Assembly: GCA_027484725.1 (NCBI GenBank)
Contig: JAIXSK010000013.1
Span: 1-64,000 of the forward strand
DNA length: 64,000 bases
Source of the DNA: Flavobacterium sp.
Lineage (GTDB): Bacteria > Bacteroidota > Bacteroidia > Flavobacteriales > Flavobacteriaceae
Direction of reading: 5' to 3'
Shown here: one piece after another, positions 33,644 to 41,571 of the stretch
How positions within the stretch are numbered: position 1 is the first letter of the stretch
How the letters are laid out: each line of letters begins with the position of its first letter
Notes under the pieces: model-generated
What the model saw: the letters and a program-made list of their open reading frames with translations, nothing else
What the model was told of the DNA's origin: nothing
Database searches by the model: none
Translations under genes and position numbers: made by a program

Positions 33644-35482
33644 TTATTTCAGCTCAAGAATGAGCACTGATTTGGCATCGATGCTGATTTCAGCGGCCAA
33701 AGGATATCTTTTTTGGTTCAAAACATCATAAACCATTTCGTGATTTTGAATGCTTTCTTGGTAACGACTGGTTTTGACGGTTTGTGCTTTGTTGCTGTTG
33801 TTGACCAAAACCATTACAGATTGATCATCGGTATATCTGAAATACACATAAACATTGTTGTCAGGCAAATAGTGTTTCATTTTTCCGAAGTGAATTGCGT
33901 TGTTTTTCTTACGCCAGTTCAAAAGTTTAGAGGTAAAATCAAAAAACTTATTTTGTTCAGCGGTCCGACCCGTTGCCGTAAAAGCATTGTTGGTGTCACC
34001 TTTCCAACCGCCCGGAAAATCGCGGCGAATATCAGCATCGCCTTTGTTTTTATCGCCGCTCATGCCTATTTCAGAACCGTAATAAATTTGTGGAATTCCA
34101 CGAACAGTAGCAATGAGGGTCATGGCCATTTGGTATTTCTGAAAATCGTTTTTATATAATTCATTAAAACGATTGGTGTCATGGTTTTCCATAAAGGTGA
34201 GCAAATTGTTTGGGTTTGGGTACAAAAAGTCATTGGTGAAATTGTTGTACACCCGGATGGCGCCTTTGTCCCAAGTAGCTTCGTTCTCGTTAAATACCGA
34301 TGATAAAACGTCTTGCAAAGTAAAATCCATCACACTGGGCAAATACGAGTTGTAACTTTCAATCGCGCCAATTTTACTGTCTTTTTGCCAATAAGCCATT
34401 TGCGCCTGGCTGTACATCCAGACTTCGCCCACGATGTTGAAATACGGATATTCATCGGTGATGGCTTTGGTCCATTGAGCGATGCCTTGTTTGTCATTGT
34501 AGGAATAAGTATCTACGCGAAAACCGTCTAAATCAGCATATTCAATCCACCAAAGTGCGTTTTGTGTGAGATAATTGAGCACCAGCGGATTTGACTGATT
34601 CAAATCGGGCATGCTTTTAACAAACCAACCGTCAACACAGAGTTTTTTGTCGGTCTGCGAAACATTTGTGTCAAATTGCGAAGTCATGCGGTAGTTGCAT
34701 TGGGCAAAACCCGGAAACTGATGAACCCAATCATAGCTAGGCAAGTCTTTGAGCATCCAATGCTCGGCGCCCCAATGGTTGGTCACGTAATCCATGATGA
34801 GTTTGAGGCCTTTTTCATGAGCTGCTTTGGATAGCGCTACGTATTCTTCGTTGGTGCCAAAACGCGCATCAATTTTATAAACGTCTGATTGTCCGTAGGT
34901 GTGATACGAATATTGCGCATCATTGTCTTCGCACAGCGGAGTAGGCCAAAGTGCTGTAACGCCCAATTGTTGCAAATAATCTAAATGATCTATCATGCCT
35001 TGAACATCGCCGCCATGACGACCGCCGGGTTGGGAACGATTTGCTTTTTCAGTGAGCGATGGGCTTGAATCATTGGCCGGGTTTCCGTTGGCAAAGCGGT
35101 CTGACATGATGAGATAAACCACATCAGAAGCGTCAAAACCTTTGCGTAAACGCGAATTTTCACGGCGCTTTTTGAGCTCATAACTTTGCTTGAAGGCGGG
35201 TTTTTTGGAACCGGCAGCGGTAAAATTCAAATCAAAAGTTTGCGGGGGCAAATTTTGGGTGTCAATGGTGACAAATAAATAATTGGGGTTTTCAGTTTTT
35301 TGGATGTTTTTGACAACAATGCCACCTGAAGCGCTCACGCTGTATTGAGCCACATTGGGCGCATAACACATGATTTGCACGTCGGAATGTTGCATGCCGG
35401 CATACCAAAACGGAGGTTCGATTTTTTGGAGTTGTGCGTGGGCCGCTGCAGCCACAAACAAAAGGAAAAGAATTTTTTTCAT
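33644..35482 (-). CDS. Periplasmic GH13 enzyme, SusA/cyclomaltodextrinase-like
   Basis: The 612-residue protein has a signal peptide (to residue 17), an N-terminal beta-sandwich of the cyclomaltodextrinase type (20-105), and the GH13 barrel. The barrel shows DYVTNH (231-236), nucleophile Asp324 in GFRVDTYSYND, acid/base Glu353 in GEVW and Asp435 in ENHDTNRF. This layout is that of neopullulanase SusA, which hydrolyses linear and cyclic maltodextrins in the periplasm. It starts 6 bp upstream of the GH31 gene. The element at 35528 separates it from the GH65 gene. Confidence 0.9.
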   Translation of the reverse strand: MKKILFLLFVAAAAHAQLQKIEPPFWYAGMQHSDVQIMCYAPNVAQYSVSASGGIVVKNIQKTENPNYLFVTIDTQNLPPQTFDLNFTAAGSKKPAFKQSYELKKRRENSRLRKGFDASDVVYLIMSDRFANGNPANDSSPSLTEKANRSQPGGRHGGDVQGMIDHLDYLQQLGVTALWPTPLCEDNDAQYSYHTYGQSDVYKIDARFGTNEEYVALSKAAHEKGLKLIMDYVTNHWGAEHWMLKDLPSYDWVHQFPGFAQCNYRMTSQFDTNVSQTDKKLCVDGWFVKSMPDLNQSNPLVLNYLTQNALWWIEYADLDGFRVDTYSYNDKQGIAQWTKAITDEYPYFNIVGEVWMYSQAQMAYWQKDSKIGAIESYNSYLPSVMDFTLQDVLSSVFNENEATWDKGAIRVYNNFTNDFLYPNPNNLLTFMENHDTNRFNELYKNDFQKYQMAMTLIATVRGIPQIYYGSEIGMSGDKNKGDADIRRDFPGGWKGDTNNAFTATGRTAEQNKFFDFTSKLLNWRKKNNAIHFGKMKHYLPDNNVYVYFRYTDDQSVMVLVNNSNKAQTVKTSRYQESIQNHEMVYDVLNQKRYPLAAEISIDAKSVLILELK

Positions 35483-35527
35483 AGAGGTTGATTGATTTTC
35501 AGTAAGCTGCTTTTTTTGAAAACGTCG

Positions 35528-35620
35528 GCCGCGTCAGGGATGAAAGCGATATCCTTTTGATGCCGCTTTTGGGGCGGCATCAAAAGATAAAGCGGACAGC
35601 CCGACCCGCAGGGAGACGCC
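35528..35620 (+). repeat. Structured intergenic element, copy C
   Basis: The outer stem GCGTC (35531-35535) pairs with GACGC (35615-35619). The core hairpin is ATC, bulged C, TTTTGATGCCGC / GCGGCATCAAAA, GAT (35551-35588) with a 7-base loop. The 3' part has a small CCC-GCA-GGG hairpin. The element ends exactly at the stop codon of the GH65 gene and is antisense to both flanking genes in the orientation used for copies A and B. It fills the 138-base spacer within the minus arm. Confidence 0.78.
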
Positions 35621-37924
35621 CTAAACCGTTACCAAACCGTTGGGCTCGACCGTTACTTCACGGCCGTTGACCACCACGGTAATTTCGCGATCGCCTTCTA
35701 AAGCGAACTTGGTTTGATTTTGCTGTACCGACACCTCTAAAATTTGGTGGCGGAAATTGATTTTAAATGAGTAGCCTTTCCATTCTTTGGGAATGCGCGG
35801 GCTGAAATGCAATTGATTGTTTTTGACACGCATGCCGCCAAAACCTTCTACAATACTCATCCAAGTGCCTGCCATTGAGGTAATGTGCAAGCCCTCTTTG
35901 ACTTCTTTGTTGTAATCATCTAAATCTAAACGCGAAGTTCTGAGGTAGAAGGTATAGGCCATATCCATTTTGCCCAAAATGGCTGCTTGAATTGAGTGAA
36001 CGCATGGCGAAAGCGAACTTTCATGCACGGTGAAAGGCTCGTAGAAATTAAAGTGTCTTTCAAGTTCTTGCATGCTGAAATGGTCTTCAAAGAAATAGAA
36101 TCCTTGCAAAACGTCGGCTTGTTTGATGTACGGTGAGCGCAGGATTTTATCCCAAGACCATTTTTGGTTGATGGGGCGTTGTTTTGGGTCTAAATCGGCT
36201 ACCCGCACGAGTTCTTTGTCTAAGAAACCGTCTTGTTGCAAATAGACTTGATGTTCTTCGCTGTATGGGAAATACATATTCTGAGCGACATTTTCCCAAG
36301 CTTGTAGTTCCGTTTCTGAGATGTTGGTTTTTTGGGCAATGCGGGCATAGTCTGAAGCGTATTCAGCGGCCACTTTGCGCACTTGCTCAGCGGTATATTC
36401 TAAACACCATTTGGCGATGTAATTGGTGTAGAAGTTATTATTGACGTTGTTTTCGTATTCGTTCGGTCCGGTTACGCCCAACATGACGTATTTGTTTTTG
36501 GCTGTTGAAAAGTTGACGCGTTGCTGCCAGAAGCGCGCAATGCCAATGAGTACTTCGAGCCCTTTTTCAGGAATGTATGAATAGTCGCCGGTATAACGGT
36601 AATAGTTGTAAATGGCAAAAGCGATGGCTCCGTTTCGGTGGATTTCTTCAAAGGTAATTTCCCACTCGTTGTGGCATTCTTCGCCGTTCATGGTAACCAT
36701 AGGGTAAAGCGCTGCGCCACCGGTAAAGCCTAATTTCTCGGCATTTTCAATGGCTCTGCCGAGTTGGTTGTAGCGATAAGTGAGCAAGTTGCGCGCTACT
36801 TCTTGGTCTTTGGTGGCCATGTAAAACGGAATGCAATACGCCTCGGTATCCCAATAGGTTGAACCGCCGTATTTTTCGCCGGTAAATCCTTTCGGACCAA
36901 TGTTGAGTCTTGAATCTCTACCTGAATAAGTTTGGTTGAGTTGAAAGATGTTGAAGCGAATGCCTTGTTGTGCTTTGACATCGCCGTCAATGGTAATGTC
37001 TGACATTTCCCAGATTTTGCCCCAAGATTGAATTTGCTCAGAAAGCAAAGCGTCAAAACCTTTGGCTAAAGCCGCAGCAATTACTTTTTCAGCAGCCGCT
37101 TGGGTGTTTTCGTGGTTCATTGAGGCGGTATAACCTCCGATTTTCTCAATGGATGCCGTGGCGCCTTGAGCCGTTTGTACCGTATATTGGAATTGTATTT
37201 TTTCTTGGTTGGCCTCAACAATTTCAGTTGCGTTTTGGGTGGCAGTTCCGTTCAGAAACACACGGTTATTCATAAACGTGGTCGCAATGAAATGCGTTTT
37301 GAAAGTACGCGCGGTCACAAATGCTGCATTGCCTTGGTGTTTTACTTCGAGCGGTTCCCAGAATTTTTCTTCCCAGTTGGCGTCTTCGTTGGTTACGCCT
37401 GCATCGAGATAAGGTTTGAAAACGATGGTGGCCGATTGGTTGAGCGGGGTAATTTCATAGCGAATGAGTCCGGCTTCATCTAAAGTTTGCGATAAAAAGC
37501 GACGCACGTTTACGGCAATTTCAACACCGTTTTGGAGCGTGGCATCAAACGAACGATGATACCAGCCTTCTTTCATATTGAGTTCGCGGCGGAAGCGTTT
37601 GACTTCTTTGCATTGATTTAAATCAAGAACTTCTCCGTTGATGGTAATGTCAATGCCAATCCAGTTGGGTGCGTTGAGCACTTTGGCAAAATATTCCGGA
37701 TAGCCGTTTTTCCACCAGCCCACTTTGGTTTTGTCGGGGTAATATACACCTCCGATATAGCTTCCTTGAAAGGTGGCTCCGGAGTAGGTTTCTTCAAAAT
37801 TGGCTCTCTGGCCCATGGTGCCATTGCCTAGACTGAAAAGACTTTCAGATGATTCTACTTGTGCAGTATCAAATCCTTCTTCAATAATGGACCAATTATC
37901 TGGTTGAATGTAATCCTGATTCAT
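35621..37924 (-). CDS. GH65 maltose phosphorylase-like enzyme
   Basis: The 767-residue cytoplasmic protein (no signal peptide) has the N-terminal beta-sandwich and the alpha/alpha barrel with GGAALYPM and the highly conserved stretch HNEWEITFEEIHRNGAI (about residues 410-430), which holds the general acid Glu. Maltose phosphorylase converts maltose and phosphate to glucose and beta-glucose-1-phosphate. That specificity fits the adjacent beta-phosphoglucomutase and sugar transporter, but kojibiose or trehalose phosphorolysis cannot be excluded from sequence alone. Confidence 0.9.
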   Translation of the reverse strand: MNQDYIQPDNWSIIEEGFDTAQVESSESLFSLGNGTMGQRANFEETYSGATFQGSYIGGVYYPDKTKVGWWKNGYPEYFAKVLNAPNWIGIDITINGEVLDLNQCKEVKRFRRELNMKEGWYHRSFDATLQNGVEIAVNVRRFLSQTLDEAGLIRYEITPLNQSATIVFKPYLDAGVTNEDANWEEKFWEPLEVKHQGNAAFVTARTFKTHFIATTFMNNRVFLNGTATQNATEIVEANQEKIQFQYTVQTAQGATASIEKIGGYTASMNHENTQAAAEKVIAAALAKGFDALLSEQIQSWGKIWEMSDITIDGDVKAQQGIRFNIFQLNQTYSGRDSRLNIGPKGFTGEKYGGSTYWDTEAYCIPFYMATKDQEVARNLLTYRYNQLGRAIENAEKLGFTGGAALYPMVTMNGEECHNEWEITFEEIHRNGAIAFAIYNYYRYTGDYSYIPEKGLEVLIGIARFWQQRVNFSTAKNKYVMLGVTGPNEYENNVNNNFYTNYIAKWCLEYTAEQVRKVAAEYASDYARIAQKTNISETELQAWENVAQNMYFPYSEEHQVYLQQDGFLDKELVRVADLDPKQRPINQKWSWDKILRSPYIKQADVLQGFYFFEDHFSMQELERHFNFYEPFTVHESSLSPCVHSIQAAILGKMDMAYTFYLRTSRLDLDDYNKEVKEGLHITSMAGTWMSIVEGFGGMRVKNNQLHFSPRIPKEWKGYSFKINFRHQILEVSVQQNQTKFALEGDREITVVVNGREVTVEPNGLVTV

Positions 37925-37985
37925 TTTCTCTTCTCTTTTTGTTTATGCTTGTAGTTTGTTTTGGGTGTCGATGATGGGTCGACAG

Positions 37986-38642
37986 TTATTTTTTGATTAA
38001 TGATTCTATAAAACTTAAATCCATGTAGGTAAAGTCTTTAAAAGTGTATTGTGCTTCGTGTAAAATACTTGCCTCGCCAATGCCCACACTGGTCATGCCT
38101 GCAATATTGGCGGCTTGAACACCGGCTACTGAATCTTCAAAAACAATCGATTGTTCATAGGCGATGCCCAGTTTGCGTGCGGCCTGCAAGAAAACTTCCG
38201 GATCGGGTTTGGCGTTGCTCACGTCGTTGCCGTCAATGATCACGTCAAAGTATTCCATGATGCCGGTTTTTTCAAGAATCGGGCGTGCGTTTTTACTGGC
38301 TGATCCCAAAGCAATGGCTTGGTTTTGTTCTTTCAGATATTGTAATACAGGCATTACGCCGGGTAAAATTTCGCTGTAATTCATATGAACGAGGTACGAC
38401 AAGTAATCTTCGTTTTTTTGAACCAGCCAACGATCTTTGTCTGCTTGCGAAGCTTCTATTTTTCCGAGTTCGAGAATTAAGTCTAGTGATCGAACGCGGC
38501 TCACACCTTTGAGGTGCTCATTGTGTTCTGGGGTAAATTCTATTCCGAGCTCGGCAGCAATTTTTTGCCAAGCCAGAAAGTGATATTTGGCTGTGTCGAC
38601 AATGACGCCGTCAAGATCAAATATGAAAGCTTTTTTATTCAT
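37986..38642 (-). CDS. pgmB: Beta-phosphoglucomutase
   Basis: The 218-residue HAD-family enzyme isomerises beta-glucose-1-phosphate to glucose-6-phosphate. Nucleophile Asp9 and acid/base Asp11 are in IFDLDGVIVDT; LKGVSRVRSLD is the typical substrate-binding cap loop, and GSASKNA and FEDSVAGVQAA complete the HAD motifs. The start is ATG at 38642, which overlaps the end of the MFS gene by 8 bp. The upstream frame to 38669 lies inside that gene. It links GH65 phosphorolysis to glycolysis. Confidence 0.93.
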   Translation of the reverse strand: MNKKAFIFDLDGVIVDTAKYHFLAWQKIAAELGIEFTPEHNEHLKGVSRVRSLDLILELGKIEASQADKDRWLVQKNEDYLSYLVHMNYSEILPGVMPVLQYLKEQNQAIALGSASKNARPILEKTGIMEYFDVIIDGNDVSNAKPDPEVFLQAARKLGIAYEQSIVFEDSVAGVQAANIAGMTSVGIGEASILHEAQYTFKDFTYMDLSFIESLIKK

Positions 38643-40155
38643 TAATATTAATTTTGCTGCTGGTGGCAACGGTTAGGGTTAAAATTCCTGCCAAAATCAT
38701 TGAAGCACCTCCGATGATTAAAGCATATATAGGTTCATTGTTGAAAAATGTCTTGACTAAAAAGCCCAAGATGGTGCCGGCAACAATCTGCGGGATGACC
38801 ACAAAGAAGTTAAAAACGCCCATATAGTAGCCCATTTTTTTAGAAGGTAAAGCCCCAGAAAGCATAGCGTACGGAATGGACAAAATACTGGCCCAAGCAA
38901 TTCCTACTCCGATCATGGCCAATAATAAGCCCACTTTGTCTGATAGAAAATAGATGGAAATCAGTCCTAATCCACCAAAAACCAGTGCCAACATATGGGT
39001 GAATTTATTGCTGGTTCTCTTGGCCAATACAGGCAATAAAAAGGCAACTGCTGCCGCAACGCCATTATATACGGTAAACATGACCGATACCCAGTCAGCG
39101 GCATCATTGTATAATTTTGATTTGGTATCAGTTGTGCCAAAAACATGACCGGTTACAGCATTGGTGGTGTAAATCCACATGGCAAATAAAGCAAACCACG
39201 AAAAAAACTGAACCCAAGCCAGTTGTTTCATGGTTTTGGGCATATTGAGTAAATCGGTGATGATGATGGTAAACCCATTGCTCACAGATTTTTTGCGCAA
39301 AAGCGAAACAAGAACAAACAATAAGCCCGCAGTTAAAATTCCTATAGAGAGAATGTAAAGTTCTTTATGGCTATTCTGGGTATGTACATTTAAATCGTGA
39401 ACAAAATAACTCAAAATGGCTCCTACAGCGGCCAATACAATACCGATATTGAATTGTTTTTTTTCGGTACAACCATCTGTGTTTGAAGTTTCGTTGTGGT
39501 CAGAATTGTCTGACTCAAAAGCTTGTAATTCTTCGGGGGTGTATTCTTTGGATTTGATGACTGTCCACAAAACGGCCGATAAAAATACAATTCCGCCAAT
39601 GTAGAATGACCATTTTACTGAAGGCGGAATGATGCCTTCGGGCGCAGTGTTTTCTACGTTAAACCAATTGGTAAAAATATAGGGTAGCGCAGAGCCAACC
39701 ACAGCTCCGAGTCCAATAAAAAAACTCTGCATTGAAAAGCCCAAAGTGCGTTGTTGTTCAGAGAGATTGTCGCCCACAAAAGCTCTGAAAGGTTCCATAG
39801 AAATGTTGATGGAAGAATCCATAATCCAAAGCGTTCCAATGGCAATCCACAGCGAAGGGGAGTTGGGCATGAAAATTAAAGCGATAGATGATAAGATGGC
39901 TCCGGCAAGAAAATACGGTCTTCGGCGACCGAGTCGGGTCCAGGTTCTGTCTGATAAATATCCAACGATGGGTTGAATGATGAGTCCCGTCAAAGGGGCG
40001 GCTAACCAATAAAGTCCAATTTTGTCGACTTCAGCTCCTAAAGTGTCAAAAATTCGGGAGGTATTTGCATTTTGAAGAGCAAATCCAAACTGAATGCCTA
40101 GAAATCCAAAACTCATGTTCCAGATTTCCCAGAAACTTAATCTACGCTTTTCCAT
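38635..40155 (-). CDS. MFS sugar transporter (maltose/sucrose SLC45-like)
   Basis: The 506-residue inner-membrane protein has 12 predicted helices, the N-terminal segment FGFLGIQFGFALQNANTSRI, and the MFS loop motif DRTWTRLGRRRPYF (about 69-82), as in the SLC45/GPH-type sucrose and maltose proton symporters. The context with GH65 and pgmB makes maltose or short maltodextrins the likely substrate. It is the first structural gene of the minus arm; its upstream region holds the inverted repeats at 40175-40235. Confidence 0.88.
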   Translation of the reverse strand: MEKRRLSFWEIWNMSFGFLGIQFGFALQNANTSRIFDTLGAEVDKIGLYWLAAPLTGLIIQPIVGYLSDRTWTRLGRRRPYFLAGAILSSIALIFMPNSPSLWIAIGTLWIMDSSINISMEPFRAFVGDNLSEQQRTLGFSMQSFFIGLGAVVGSALPYIFTNWFNVENTAPEGIIPPSVKWSFYIGGIVFLSAVLWTVIKSKEYTPEELQAFESDNSDHNETSNTDGCTEKKQFNIGIVLAAVGAILSYFVHDLNVHTQNSHKELYILSIGILTAGLLFVLVSLLRKKSVSNGFTIIITDLLNMPKTMKQLAWVQFFSWFALFAMWIYTTNAVTGHVFGTTDTKSKLYNDAADWVSVMFTVYNGVAAAVAFLLPVLAKRTSNKFTHMLALVFGGLGLISIYFLSDKVGLLLAMIGVGIAWASILSIPYAMLSGALPSKKMGYYMGVFNFFVVIPQIVAGTILGFLVKTFFNNEPIYALIIGGASMILAGILTLTVATSSKININE

Positions 40156-40174
40156 ATCGTAATTTAAAATGAAC

Positions 40175-40193
40175 GATAAGCGCGCGGCTTATC
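40175..40193. promoter_or_regulatory. Perfect hairpin upstream of the MFS gene
   Basis: GATAAGC / GCTTATC, 7 bp each, surround GCGCG. It lies 20-38 bases before the MFS start codon, so it would be in the mRNA leader or serve as an operator. Confidence 0.5.
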
Positions 40194-40235
40194 AAAAACT
40201 TGTTTTTATTTTCGAAGTAAAGTACAAGTTTTGAT
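40191..40235. promoter_or_regulatory. Inverted repeat enclosing a motif shared with the susC promoter region
   Basis: ATCAAAAACTTG and CAAGTTTTGAT form an 11-bp inverted repeat (one extra A). Inside is TTTTCGAAGTAAAGT (40209-40223), found identically at 41520-41534. On the minus strand it reads as a possible promoter (TTG then TACTTTAC). It is probably the control region of the minus arm. Confidence 0.55.
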
Positions 40236-40316
40236 AGCGGGTGTAAATATAAAGGATATTTTGATTACTGAAAACAAAAGTTAAAAATTAACGCTTTCAG
40301 AAACAAGGGTTCAGGA

Positions 40317-41342
40317 TTATTTGAGTGTTGGTGTCGATTCGCGCAGGACCAAATGCGTTTCAATCACTTCTGTTTTGTAATGTTCTTCCTCGTCTTCAGA
40401 TTCTAATCTTTCAATAAGCATTTGTGCCGCTTTGTTGCCCATTTTGATTCCGTTTTGACTCACCGTAGTGATGCTCGGTGAAGAATAAGTTGAAATGATT
40501 CCATCTGTAAAACCAATCACGGCCAACTCATCAGGAACTTTGATGTTCAGTTTTTTAGCGGCTTTAATGGCAGTTACGGCAAAGAGTTCATTGACGGCAA
40601 AAATGGCATCAGGCCTTTGGCTTGAGATGAGTTCTTCAATGGGTTCGGTACAATTTTCAATGTCTTCTATCTTCAAAATCAATTGCTCATCAATTTTAAT
40701 ATCGTTGTTTTTGAGCGCTTTGAGATAGCCGTCGGTGCGCAATTTTCCGACACTTACGTAATCAACCGTGGTGATAAGCCCAATTTTCTTATAATCGTTG
40801 TTGATCAAATCATGTACGGCATTGTAAGCGGCCAAGTTGTCGTCAATGATGACTTTATCGCACAAAATATCGTTGGTCACACGGTCAAACATCACCACTG
40901 GCATGCCTTGATTGATGACTTCGGTAATGTGGTGAAAGTCTTTTTTGAGTTGAGTTTCTTTAGAAAGTGACATGATGAAACCATCGATGCTTCCGTTGGC
41001 CAGCATCTCCATATTGATAACTTCTTTGTCAAAAGATTCGTCTGAAAGACAGACAATTACGTTGTATCCTCTTTCGTTGGCAATGTGTTCGATTCCACTG
41101 ATGACTGTTGCAAAAAAATGATGCACAATTTCAGGAATAATGATGCCGATGGTCTTGGTTTTTTTGTTTTTCAGACTCAGGGCAATCAAATTGGGTTTGT
41201 AGTTGTATAGTTTTGCAAAAGCCTGAACTTTTTGTCGGGTGTCTTCACTGATTTCCGGACTGTCACGCAGTGATTTTGAAACGGTAGAAATAGAAACATC
41301 AAGCTCTTTGGCAATTTGTTTCAGGGTGACTTTTCTCTTCAT
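40317..41342 (-). CDS. LacI family transcriptional regulator
   Basis: The 341-residue protein has the LacI helix-turn-helix at its N-terminus (TLKQIAKELDVSISTVSKSL, about 4-23, plus hinge) and a periplasmic-binding-protein-like sensor domain (KTIGIIIPEIVHHFF onward). It sits between the two divergent arms, so it most likely controls both, with a maltodextrin as ligand. The Bacteroides sus locus uses the membrane regulator SusR instead. The perfect palindrome 107 bases upstream of its start codon suggests autoregulation. Confidence 0.92.
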   Translation of the reverse strand: MKRKVTLKQIAKELDVSISTVSKSLRDSPEISEDTRQKVQAFAKLYNYKPNLIALSLKNKKTKTIGIIIPEIVHHFFATVISGIEHIANERGYNVIVCLSDESFDKEVINMEMLANGSIDGFIMSLSKETQLKKDFHHITEVINQGMPVVMFDRVTNDILCDKVIIDDNLAAYNAVHDLINNDYKKIGLITTVDYVSVGKLRTDGYLKALKNNDIKIDEQLILKIEDIENCTEPIEELISSQRPDAIFAVNELFAVTAIKAAKKLNIKVPDELAVIGFTDGIISTYSSPSITTVSQNGIKMGNKAAQMLIERLESEDEEEHYKTEVIETHLVLRESTPTLK

Positions 41343-41433
41343 AAAGGCTTTTTGTGTGCAGATGTTATTTTGTGAATAAAGATATATTTAATTTTGTTTT
41401 ATCGAAATTTTATCCTTAAAAAATTAAGCTAAC

Positions 41434-41446
41434 TCGAAAGTTTTCA
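41434..41446. promoter_or_regulatory. Second, imperfect LacI-type operator candidate
   Basis: TCGAAAGTTTTCA is a near-palindrome with the same half-sites (CGAAA, TTTTC) as the perfect palindrome a few bases downstream. Confidence 0.45.
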
Positions 41447-41449
41447 ACA

Positions 41450-41463
41450 CGAAAACGTTTTCG
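41450..41463. promoter_or_regulatory. LacI-family operator candidate
   Basis: CGAAAACGTTTTCG is a perfect 14-bp palindrome with a central CG, the usual form of LacI/GalR-family operators. It lies in the 229-base region between the divergent regulator and susC genes. Confidence 0.75.
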
Positions 41464-41519
41464 GCATGACAATTAACAGCTGTGCACAAAGCCAATCGAA
41501 AAATTTACCTAAATTTAAC

Positions 41520-41543
41520 TTTTCGAAGTAAAGTGCAAGCTTT
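41520..41543 (+). promoter_or_regulatory. Motif shared with the MFS upstream region
   Basis: TTTTCGAAGTAAAGT is identical to 40209-40223; the next bases (G, CAAG, C, TTT) differ at only two positions from the other site. It is 37 bases before the susC start codon at its near end. Confidence 0.55.
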
Positions 41544-41571
41544 AAAACTAATTCTAACTTAAACAAAATGT

